Source of the DNA: Pseudonocardia sp.
GTDB lineage: Bacteria > Actinomycetota > Actinomycetes > Mycobacteriales > Pseudonocardiaceae
Length of the DNA: 5,343 nt
Assembly: GCA_030453005.1 (NCBI GenBank)
Contig: JAKDLE010000256.1
Location: forward strand, 1 to 5,343
Reading direction: 5' to 3'
Shown: positions 1-5,301 of the stretch, in pieces
How positions within the stretch are numbered: position 1 is the stretch's first letter
Layout of the letters: each line of letters opens with the position of its first letter
Translations under genes and position numbers: made by a program
The notes under the pieces: generated by a model
The model's input: only the letters and a program-made list of their open reading frames with translations
The model's database searches: none
What the model was told of the DNA's origin: nothing

Positions 1-206
1 TCGGGCAGGGTCTGCCCGCCGTAGGCGGCCAGACCGCCCAGGGCCGCGACCAGAACGGCGACCAGGCCGACGACCAGGACCCACAGCGGAACCCGCCCGG
101 ACTCGCGGATGCCGGGCCCTGCCGGGCGCGTCGACTCCTCGGCGTCGCCCCGGGCGGCCGGGTCCTTCGGGACCTCGGTGTCGCGGCTCTCCTCGGTGGT
201 GCTCAT
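1..206 (-). CDS. N-terminal part of a membrane-anchored protein, possibly ZIP-family metal transporter (cut by window edge)
   Basis: Reading down from an ATG at 206-204, 68 codons are visible before the window ends. Residues 1-38 are polar and rich in Glu, Asp, Arg and Pro, with no signal-peptidase motif. Residues 40-62 form one strong hydrophobic segment beginning VPLWVLVVGLVAV, followed by a short GGQTLP stretch. This implies a cytoplasmic N-terminus and an outward-facing next part. The ATG overlaps the stop of the multicopper oxidase gene as ATGA (203-206), and a GGAG ribosome-binding site lies 7 nt upstream (214-217 on the plus strand), so the start is secure and translational coupling is likely. 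From memory of the family, actinobacterial ZIP metal transporters with such an N-terminal anchor and a TLPERxGPP-like continuation often follow a multicopper oxidase and a DtxR-type regulator. That identity is inferred from context; no ZIP core motif is inside the window. Confidence 0.8.
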   Translation of the reverse strand, partial: MSTTEESRDTEVPKDPAARGDAEESTRPAGPGIRESGRVPLWVLVVGLVAVLVAALGGLAAYGGQTLP

Positions 207-1258
207 GATCCGGCTCCGTCCACGACATCGAAGAAGCCCATCCAGCCGAGGTCGGCGAACTCGGTCTTGTGGGCGTGGAACATGAACTTCCCCGGGGAGG
301 GGAAGCGGATCTCGCAGATGCCGCGCTGGCCCTGGGCCTGGATGACGGTGTCGGTGAACTCGCTCGGCTCCAGGCGGGTCCCGGTGGGGTAGTAGTCGAA
401 GAAGTTGCCGTGCAGGTGGAAGCTGTTGATCGGGTCGTACTCCAGGATGTTGACCAGGTAGATCCGGACGAGCTCGCCGAGGCGGACCCGGATCGGGTCG
501 TTCATGTAGACGAACGGGATGCCGTTGACGGCGTAGAGCTGGTTGCCCTCACCGTCGAAGGTCGTGTTGTAGCCGTGCTGCACCATGATCATCTCGTCGG
601 CGGGGGGGCGCCCGCCCGGCGGGTCGACGACGAACGTGCCGTACATGCCGCGGGCGATGTGCTCGGCGAGCGGCCCGACGTGACAGTGGTAGAGGTGCAG
701 CCCGAACGGCTCGGCGTCGAAGACGTAGGTGAACTCCTCGCCCGGCGAGATGATCCCGCGCCCGACCATCGGGACGCCGTCCATGTCGGCGGGGTGGATC
801 CCGTGGAAGTGCATCGTGTGGGGGTGTGCGGAGTCGTTGATGAACCGCACCCGCATGAGGTCGCCCGCGGTGGCGCGCAGCGTAGGACCGGGGATGGAGC
901 CGTTGAACGTCCAGGCGGGGAAGATCACCCCGGGAGCGACCTCGATCTCGCGGTCCTGCGCGCGGATCGTCCAGTCACGCACGGTACGGCCGTTATCAGT
1001 GGACACGATGCCGTAGTCGAACTCGCGCAGCAGGGTGCGGGGGTCGAACCCGTTGGCCGCGTGGTCGACGCCGGCACCCCCACGGAACGTCGCCCCGTTC
1101 GAGCCGCCCATCGCCGAGTGGCCACTGCCCGGGCCGTCTCCCGCATCCGGGTCGGGTGGGCTGTGGTGCCCTGGCGGGGAGTCGGCGGCCGCTCGGACGG
1201 GGAGCGCGGCCAGCGCGACCCCGCCTGCGCCGGCCAGGAAACGTCGTCGAGTCGTCAC
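203..1258 (-). CDS. Tat-exported two-domain multicopper oxidase (T1 copper in domain 1)
   Basis: A 351-residue copper oxidase starting at GTG 1258-1256. This start overlaps the regulator stop (GTGA, 1255-1258) and has a GGAGGA site 5 nt upstream; an in-frame ATG-equivalent further upstream (1330) would run inside the regulator gene and is rejected. Residues 3-8 are the twin-arginine motif TRRRFL followed by a hydrophobic stretch, so the folded enzyme is probably exported by Tat. A low-complexity Gly/His/Ser/Met linker (about 30-65) precedes two cupredoxin domains. Domain 1 carries HTMHFHGIH (147-155) and HCH at 191-193 with H200 and M205. By alignment to nitrite reductase, H147, C192, H200 and M205 are the type 1 copper ligands. 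Domain 2 carries HLHG (281-284) and HAH (328-330), giving eight histidines for a trinuclear centre. The only other Cys (C315) is outside such a motif, so this resembles type C two-domain laccases. Substrate is unknown; the metal regulator upstream suggests Mn(II), Fe(II) or Cu(I), which is inference. Confidence 0.92.
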   Translation of the reverse strand: MTTRRRFLAGAGGVALAALPVRAAADSPPGHHSPPDPDAGDGPGSGHSAMGGSNGATFRGGAGVDHAANGFDPRTLLREFDYGIVSTDNGRTVRDWTIRAQDREIEVAPGVIFPAWTFNGSIPGPTLRATAGDLMRVRFINDSAHPHTMHFHGIHPADMDGVPMVGRGIISPGEEFTYVFDAEPFGLHLYHCHVGPLAEHIARGMYGTFVVDPPGGRPPADEMIMVQHGYNTTFDGEGNQLYAVNGIPFVYMNDPIRVRLGELVRIYLVNILEYDPINSFHLHGNFFDYYPTGTRLEPSEFTDTVIQAQGQRGICEIRFPSPGKFMFHAHKTEFADLGWMGFFDVVDGAGS

Positions 1259-1956
1259 GCGGTTCCTCCGAAGACGAGATCGGTCAGTTGCAGGCCCAGC
1301 GGTATGCGGCGCCCCTCGAGCTCCACCCACAGCGGCCCGCCGAAGGGGGCCTGCTCGACGACGTCGAGCACGACGCCCGGACGGATCCCCAGCTCCCCCA
1401 GGTGCCGCAGGGCGGTGCTGTCCCGGTCGGACACCCGTTCGACCAGCACCTGCGCGCCCGGGCGGGCCCGGCTCAGCGGGGGTGGCCGGCCCTCGTCGTG
1501 ATGGCCGTGCCGAGGGGGGATCGGATCGCCGTGCGGGTCACGCGTCGGATGCCCGAGGAAGGTGTCGATGCGCTCGAGAAGTCGGGCGCTGACGGCGTGT
1601 TCGAGCGCGTCGGCCTCCGCGTGCACGTCCTCCCACGGCACGTCCAGCGCCCGGAGGAGGAACTCCTCGACGAGCCGGTGTCGCCGGACCACCGCCACGG
1701 CGTGTCGCCGCCCGTGGTCGGTCAGCTCGACCCGATGGGCCGCAGGCCGGGCGATGAGGTCGTCTACGGCCAGCCGGTTGAGCATCGCCGAGACCGAGGG
1801 TGGCGCCACGCCGAGCAGCTCGGCGAGTGAGGACGTGGTGGCCGCCCCGTGCTCGGTGGTGAGTGCGAAGACCGCCTGCAGGTAGTCCTCGACGGCCCCG
1901 GTGTGCACTCGGGAGCAGCAGGAATGGCGCTGGTGAGGCAAGGGGACGGCGCACAT
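1255..1956 (-). CDS. DtxR/MntR-family metal-dependent transcriptional repressor
   Basis: A 233-residue regulator from ATG 1956-1954. In this numbering an N-terminal winged helix-turn-helix begins at EDYLQAVFAL (23-32), with LAELLGVAPPSVSAMLNRL (44-62) as the DNA-reading part. The metal-binding and dimerisation domain follows: H93 (in RRHRLVEEFL), D116, E119 and H120 (in ADALEHAVS) correspond to MntR/DtxR ligand positions, and D24 matches Asp8 of Bacillus MntR. GHPTRDPHGDPIP (135-147) is a hallmark of the family. A His-rich linker (HGHHD, about 150-154) leads to an SH3/FeoA-like C-terminal domain (about 163-233). It should bind Mn(II) or Fe(II) and repress metal-handling genes. The start is uncertain. 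ATG 1956 fits a leaderless transcript from a TACACT -10 element, giving a Cys/His-rich 16-residue extension; GTG 1908 matches homologue N-termini better; ATG 1986 lies inside the putative operator. None has a good ribosome-binding site. The stop overlaps the oxidase start. Confidence 0.9.
   Translation of the reverse strand: MCAVPLPHQRHSCCSRVHTGAVEDYLQAVFALTTEHGAATTSSLAELLGVAPPSVSAMLNRLAVDDLIARPAAHRVELTDHGRRHAVAVVRRHRLVEEFLLRALDVPWEDVHAEADALEHAVSARLLERIDTFLGHPTRDPHGDPIPPRHGHHDEGRPPPLSRARPGAQVLVERVSDRDSTALRHLGELGIRPGVVLDVVEQAPFGGPLWVELEGRRIPLGLQLTDLVFGGTA
1264..1269 (-). promoter_or_regulatory. Ribosome-binding site of the multicopper oxidase
   Basis: Minus-strand GGAGGA, 5 nt upstream of GTG 1258 and inside the last codons of the regulator gene. 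It fixes the oxidase start at the GTG that overlaps the regulator stop. Confidence 0.75.
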
Positions 1957-1964
1957 GGACCGGA

Positions 1965-1970
1965 AGTGTA
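1965..1970 (-). promoter_or_regulatory. Putative -10 element of the metal-regulator operon (leaderless promoter)
   Basis: Minus-strand TACACT fits the actinobacterial TAnnnT -10 pattern. Eight nucleotides separate it from ATG 1956, so transcription would begin at or next to the A of the start codon. No good -35 hexamer is seen at 16-18 nt upstream (TAACGC at a 17-nt spacing). The call rests on the -10 sequence, its spacing to the ATG, and the palindrome filling the spacer. Confidence 0.45.
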
Positions 1971-1987
1971 GATGCGACAAGCGCATC
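1971..1987. promoter_or_regulatory. Putative operator: 17-bp interrupted palindrome
   Basis: GATGCGACAAGCGCATC has perfect 6-bp arms (GATGCG/CGCATC) around a 5-nt centre. It directly abuts the TACACT -10 element and fills the expected 17-nt promoter spacer, the classic position for a repressor site. A related half, CTTGTCTCAT at 1996-2005, forms a second inverted repeat with ATGCGACAAG (1972-1981), 9 of 10 positions matching. The plus-strand GTTAGCCT at 1990-1997 (AGGCTAAC on the operon strand) resembles a half of the DtxR/IdeR iron box. Binding by the adjacent regulator is inference. Confidence 0.5.
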
Positions 1988-2049
1988 GCGTTAGCCTTGT
2001 CTCATAGTGGCACGTCGACATGGCTAGCGATCACTCTCCTCGGTGTCGC

Positions 2050-2310
2050 TCACCCGCCCTCTGTGCAGCAGGCGTCCGGTAGCGGGGCCAGGAAGAGGCT
2101 GTCGCTCAGGGCGCGGACGAACTGTTCGGATCGTGGGTCGTCGGGTGAGTCCAGCGCGAGCCGATGCCCCCATGCCTGCAGCGACACCGGACTGGCGAGA
2201 CCGGGATACGGGGACATGAGGAGGTGCGTCGAGTCGCCCACCCGATCGGCGAGTGCCTGCACCGTGCGTGGCGCGGTGCGCGCGGGGTCGTAGGAGATCC
2301 AGACCGCGGG
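2050..2310 (-). pseudogene. C-terminal remnant of a DUF3105-family protein
   Basis: The frame is open for about 87 codons between a TGA at 2313-2311 and a TGA at 2052-2050. It starts PAVWISYD and includes LMSPYPGLASPVSLQAWGHR and LDSPDDPRSEQFVRAL, ending DACCTEGG. Codon use is strongly coding-like, with mostly G or C in third position. From memory, AVWxxYDP, SPYPG, a TAWG/QAWG motif and DSxDDPR are the C-terminal signature of DUF3105 proteins, which are normally about 200 residues with an N-terminal membrane segment and conserved His in the first half. The whole first half, including the histidines and the anchor, is missing. What precedes is the 3' end of lnt, whose stop lies 6 nt from the upstream in-frame stop. 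Possible starts such as GTG 2262 have no ribosome-binding site. A deletion that joined lnt to the inside of a DUF3105 gene explains this best. Function of the family is unknown to me. Confidence 0.72.
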
Positions 2311-2318
2311 TCAAATCA

Positions 2319-3800
2319 TCAGGTCCTCCGCCGACGACCGGTCGGGTCGATCCGGACGAGGCCGACCAGCGGCGGGAGGATCAGCGTCAGCGCGGCGAGG
2401 GCGAGGACAGGGGTGTCACCGGTGCGGGCGTAGGGCGTCAGCCCGGTCCGCAGGGGAACCTCCTCCCGCAACAACGCAGGTTCCCCCAGACCGCTCTGAG
2501 CGAGCACCTGCCCGTCCGGGTCGACGACGACCGAGTAGCCGGTGGGCGCGGACTGCAGCACGGTGCGACCGAACTCCAGCGCCCGCATCCGGGCGCCGGC
2601 CACCTCGATCGCGGGCACGTCCTCCGTGACGTAGGATGCGGCGTTCGTCGGGACCAGCACGATCCGCCCGCCGGCGGTGACCGCCTCACGAACACGGTCG
2701 GCGAACAGGACCTCGTAGGAGATGACGACGCCGAGCGGTCCGACGGGGGAGGCCAGCAGGGCGACGCCCTCCCCGGCGATCGCGTCGCGGGGAACGAGCG
2801 AAGTGAGGCCGGTGACGCGTTCGAGCAGCTCCCGCCCGGGGATGTACTCACCGAACGGAACCCGGTGCTCCTTCTCGTAGCGACCGAGGATCTGCCCGTC
2901 CGGACCCCAGAGGACCGCGGCGTTGCGGAAGCCCGATCCCTGGTTCTCCACGACCCCGACGACGACCGACGCGTCCAGCCTGCGTGCGAGCTCGGCGACC
3001 TCGGTGTCCGCCGCGGACCCGGTGATCGTGCCGTCGACGCTGATCACGGTCTCCGGGAACACGACGACGTCGGGGGACCCGGTGATCTGGTCGGCCACGG
3101 CGAACTGACGATCGGTGGTGTCCTGTGGATCGGTGAACACCGCGCGCAGACCCCGTGGTCCACCGCCCTGCACGACCGCGGTGTCCAGGGTCCCGGCCGG
3201 GTCGGTGGAGACGGTCGCACCCACGGCGAGCGGCAGACCGACCACCACGGCGGCCGCGCCTACCGCGATCACACGTCGTCGACCGCTCGTGACGATCAGG
3301 CCCGCGAGCCCCACACCGGCCGTGGCGGCGACCGCGGTCACCAGCAGCGACCCGCCGAGCGGCGCAGCCGCCGTGAACGGGCCGTCGAGCTGCCCGTGCA
3401 CCAGCGCGGGCAGCGGGAAGCCGTTGAACGGGAACCGGGTCTGTGCCGTGCCGAGCAGCACCAGTCCGGCCGGGAGCGCCCACCAGCCTCCGGCCCAGCG
3501 CCCGGTGCGCGCGGCCGGCACCAACCCGACGGCGACGGCGAGCATGACTGTCTCGACCACGGCGATGCCGACGTACCCTGCCACCGCGAAGCCGCTCAGC
3601 CAGCTCAGGGTGCTCCCGTAGAACACGGCCCCGGAGAGCCCGCCGAGCAGCAGTCGCGCCCTCAGGCCGCGGCCGTACAGGGCGACCGTCAGCGCCGCGA
3701 CCCCGAGGGGCAGCAACGGCCACCAGCCGCGCGGCGGCGCGCCCAGTGCCCACATCGCGCCGGCTCCCGCTGCCAGCGCCAGCGCCGCCGACCAGGGCAC
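2319..3800 (-). CDS. lnt: Apolipoprotein N-acyltransferase (Lnt) homologue with Ser at the catalytic Cys position
   Basis: Lnt transfers an acyl chain from a phospholipid to the N-terminal Cys of lipoproteins at the outer face of the membrane. From GTG 3800 this protein has 493 residues (E. coli Lnt 512). Residues 1-196 contain about six to seven hydrophobic segments, a nitrilase-type domain spans about 205-450, and a last membrane helix lies at about 463-485. Conserved positions are present: E250 (FPET), K310 (RYEKEHRVPFGEYIP, 307-321) and E318. The catalytic Cys of the usual ICYE motif is S361 here (ISYE, codon TCC at 2720-2718), while the following Tyr and Glu are kept. The frame stays open upstream of GTG 3800, and the only strong ribosome-binding site (AGAGGAG) points to ATT 3878, which would give 519 residues. 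The gene ends 8 nt before the DUF3105 remnant. It may be a paralogue of a canonical Lnt with altered or lost activity; this is inference. Confidence 0.9.
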   Translation of the reverse strand: MPWSAALALAAGAGAMWALGAPPRGWWPLLPLGVAALTVALYGRGLRARLLLGGLSGAVFYGSTLSWLSGFAVAGYVGIAVVETVMLAVAVGLVPAARTGRWAGGWWALPAGLVLLGTAQTRFPFNGFPLPALVHGQLDGPFTAAAPLGGSLLVTAVAATAGVGLAGLIVTSGRRRVIAVGAAAVVVGLPLAVGATVSTDPAGTLDTAVVQGGGPRGLRAVFTDPQDTTDRQFAVADQITGSPDVVVFPETVISVDGTITGSAADTEVAELARRLDASVVVGVVENQGSGFRNAAVLWGPDGQILGRYEKEHRVPFGEYIPGRELLERVTGLTSLVPRDAIAGEGVALLASPVGPLGVVISYEVLFADRVREAVTAGGRIVLVPTNAASYVTEDVPAIEVAGARMRALEFGRTVLQSAPTGYSVVVDPDGQVLAQSGLGEPALLREEVPLRTGLTPYARTGDTPVLALAALTLILPPLVGLVRIDPTGRRRRT

Positions 3801-3884
3801 GACCGGACCGGGCGTCGACCGGCCCGCCGACGCCCCATCCGGGGCGAAGTCGGACGCGGGCTCGTGATCCGTGCGAATGACGTG

Positions 3885-3891
3885 CTCCTCT
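3885..3891 (-). promoter_or_regulatory. Strong ribosome-binding site upstream of lnt, pointing to a non-canonical start
   Basis: Minus-strand AGAGGAG with a 6-nt gap to ATT at 3878-3876, in frame with lnt. GTG 3800, the only canonical start in the open frame, has no purine-rich sequence upstream. The 26 codons between the two have the same G/C-rich third positions as lnt. This suggests that translation starts at the ATT. Confidence 0.5.
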
Positions 3892-3904
3892 CGGCCCGGC
3901 GGAC

Positions 3905-3924
3905 CACGGATCTACTATGCCGTG
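3905..3924. promoter_or_regulatory. Inverted repeat in the lnt / plus-strand gene intergenic region
   Basis: CACGG (3905-3909) and CCGTG (3920-3924) are perfect inverted arms around a 10-nt AT-richer centre. A second overlapping pair is CTAC (3912-3915) and GTAG (3924-3927). The centre holds TACTAT (3913-3918), which reads as a -10 element on the plus strand; on the minus strand CATAGT is possible for lnt. It is the most AT-rich patch between the two divergent genes, so a promoter or operator is plausible but not shown. Confidence 0.3.
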
Positions 3925-4004
3925 TAGAAACAAGGCGATCCACGCTGGCCCGCCGGGTGCAGTTCGCCGGTTCGCCCGGTCCTTCCCCGCCGATCGCTGG
4001 GGGT

Positions 4005-4010
4005 TAGCCT
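4005..4010 (+). promoter_or_regulatory. Possible -10 element for the plus-strand membrane protein
   Basis: TAGCCT fits TAnnnT and lies 46 nt upstream of ATG 4057, leaving room for a leader with the ribosome-binding site. No -35 hexamer is recognisable at the right distance. A tandem GTTCGCCG/GTTCGCCC pair at 3962-3977 lies further upstream. Confidence 0.25.
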
Positions 4011-4056
4011 GACGGCCGGGTGTGGGCCCGGTACCGGGTGCGAGGGGAGGGCAGCG

Positions 4057-4581
4057 ATGGAGCAGGACCGTGACATCGCGACTCCCTACACCCGAGCGGC
4101 GTCGTTCGCAGCGGTGACAACCGTGCTCGTCGCGGTTGCTGCTGGCGCCTTGTCCGGGAGCCAGCCGTTGCACACAGCAACCCTATGTGTGGCTGCATTC
4201 GCAGTGGGGCTGATGCGGCTGGCGCAGCCCGGCCGACACCGAGGCTACTTCGCCGCAGCCAGTGCGATACTGGTGAGTGGGCCCGTCGTGCACGCCGCGG
4301 TGACCGTTCTCCCTGACGGAACCGAGCATTCCGGCGACCGCGGGATCCTCCCGTTGCAGGTGGTGCTGGCCGTGCTTGTCATCGCCGCTGTCGCCGGGGC
4401 GGAAACCCTGTACATGCTGGCCGGCACGTTGTGGCGGGCGCTTCGGCTGCCGGGGCGCCCACTCCGGGTCGCCGCGCGACCGCCGTCGCCGCTCGTTGAT
4501 GTTCTCGCGGCGGCTGTACCCGGACCGGGCGTTGGTCAGTTCCGTCGTCGCGGACCTCCGTCGAGGCTGATCGTCGCCTGA
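4057..4581 (+). CDS. Hypothetical four-helix membrane protein (possible 3' frameshift)
   Basis: I do not recognise a family. The 174-residue frame begins at ATG 4057 with a strong GGGGAGG site ending 6 nt upstream. Four hydrophobic segments are visible at about 15-32, 38-56, 64-85 and 97-124, with short polar loops, so it is an integral membrane protein with both ends probably cytoplasmic. Histidines at 39, 61, 79 and 91 lie in or near the membrane, but no haem or metal motif is clear. After about residue 133 the frame becomes Pro/Arg/Gly-rich and third-position G+C drops to about 66% by my count (27 of 41 codons). The next frame over the same stretch is about 89% (33 of 37), ends at TGA 4568-4570 and reads as a basic cytoplasmic tail. 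A single-base shift near 4453-4457 is therefore possible. The 184 nt to the next plus-strand gene argue against tight coupling. Confidence 0.78.
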   Translation: MEQDRDIATPYTRAASFAAVTTVLVAVAAGALSGSQPLHTATLCVAAFAVGLMRLAQPGRHRGYFAAASAILVSGPVVHAAVTVLPDGTEHSGDRGILPLQVVLAVLVIAAVAGAETLYMLAGTLWRALRLPGRPLRVAARPPSPLVDVLAAAVPGPGVGQFRRRGPPSRLIVA

Positions 4582-4765
4582 CGCGACCGCGTGCGCCACC
4601 TGGGAGTCGAACCCGCTGGCCCGTGCGGGTCGCGACGTGTCCCATCCGATGCCGTTGGCCGCGACGTCCGCCAATCCGTGCTCGGGTGGCCGAACTCGGA
4701 GTCGCCGTGCACCTTGACCGTTTGACAGACCCCTCCGTGGTGCCCCACGTCCGCAGGGCCCCACG
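4582..4765. other. Intergenic stretch between the two plus-strand membrane protein genes
   Basis: No coding frame here is convincing. It contains TTGACC (4714-4719) and a perfect TTGACA (4722-4727) that could be -35 elements for the downstream gene, but no TAnnnT -10 follows at 16-19 nt. It also contains a short stretch resembling a tRNA T-loop, which does not fold into a tRNA. Confidence 0.4.
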
Positions 4766-5143
4766 ATGAGCACCCTGGAGGCGGTGCTGGTGTTCGGCGG
4801 GATACCGCTGGCCATCTTCGGAGTCATCGCCGCTGCCGTCTACGCCGCCGCACCGCGCCGGACCTTGCGGCGCCCTGAGCCGCCGGTCGGAATCATCGCC
4901 GAACAGGCGCCCTGCGACGTGCGAAGCACTGACGATGGCCGGCAGATGCACGACGCCTCGGATGAGCCGTCGCAGGTAGCGGCACGCGTGTGCTGGACGG
5001 TGTCGTGCGCCGAGTGCGGCACCAGGTACTCCGACGGCTCGTACGCCGTGCATTTCGACGGCCCTGTACACGGAATATCGGTCACAGCCGCGCACGGCTG
5101 GCGACTTGCCGGGGCCAGGATGCGATGTCCGAAATGCGCTTGA
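4766..5143 (+). CDS. Small single-pass membrane protein with C-terminal zinc-ribbon-like module
   Basis: A 125-residue protein starting at ATG 4766, with only a weak AGGG upstream. Residues 1-28 form an N-terminal membrane anchor starting MSTLEAVLVFGGIPLAIF. Then comes a basic stretch (RRTLRR, 31-36), a polar linker (37-75), and a C-terminal domain with C81 and C84 (SCAECG) and C121 and C124 (CPKC), separated by about 36 residues and including YxxxxYAVHFD. The paired CxxC motifs suggest a zinc ribbon or rubredoxin-like knuckle, probably cytoplasmic or at the membrane face. The anchor resembles, from memory, the N-terminus of the small actinobacterial aa3 cytochrome oxidase subunit CtaJ (the MSTLExVLxFxGIP pattern), but the CxxC domain is not part of that protein as I know it. 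A CtaJ-like anchor joined to a zinc ribbon, or a chance likeness, are both open. Function unknown. Confidence 0.75.
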   Translation: MSTLEAVLVFGGIPLAIFGVIAAAVYAAAPRRTLRRPEPPVGIIAEQAPCDVRSTDDGRQMHDASDEPSQVAARVCWTVSCAECGTRYSDGSYAVHFDGPVHGISVTAAHGWRLAGARMRCPKCA

Positions 5144-5301
5144 TCGGATTATTCCGCGCTGAGGTCGGCCAGCCTGTGTCGCCACTGTGTCGCCGGCTCA
5201 TTGATGAGGGAGTAGACGGCTGTGCACAAAAGTTCTACTGGCTTGGAGTGCGCAGCGCTACAGCCCCGCTCCGTCGCTGCGAGGTGTCGGCAGATTCAGC
5301 T

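Noticed and set aside
269..1501. Long plus-strand open frame (410 codons) opposite the oxidase and regulator
   Set aside because: It lies antisense to two genes with clear family motifs. Its Val/Asp/Glu/Arg-rich, motif-free translation is the usual shadow of high-GC coding sequence.
2017..2050. Possible terminator hairpin (AGCGATCAC ... GTGTCGCT) between the remnant and the regulator
   Set aside because: The stem needs a bulged base and has no T tract; too weak to call.
2024..2314. Minus-strand 96-codon frame overlapping the DUF3105 remnant
   Set aside because: The alternative frame (70-87 codons) has the conserved DUF3105 motifs and coding-type codon use; this one is Arg-rich and featureless.
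2253..4007. Long plus-strand open frame (584 codons) opposite lnt
   Set aside because: Low-complexity Arg/Gly/Asp/Gln-rich translation antisense to a convincing Lnt protein; high GC keeps it open.
2848..4173. Minus-strand 441-codon frame overlapping lnt
   Set aside because: Arg/Gly-rich shadow in another frame of lnt, with no domain and no membrane segments.
4604..4616. T-arm-like tRNA fragment (GGGTTCGACTCCC on the minus strand)
   Set aside because: Only three stem base pairs form. No acceptor stem, anticodon arm or CCA end could be found around it, so neither a tRNA nor an attachment site is supported.
4183..5185. Minus-strand frames opposite the two plus-strand membrane protein genes
   Set aside because: Arg-rich translations without motifs; the plus-strand frames have membrane helices, a ribosome-binding site and CxxC pairs.
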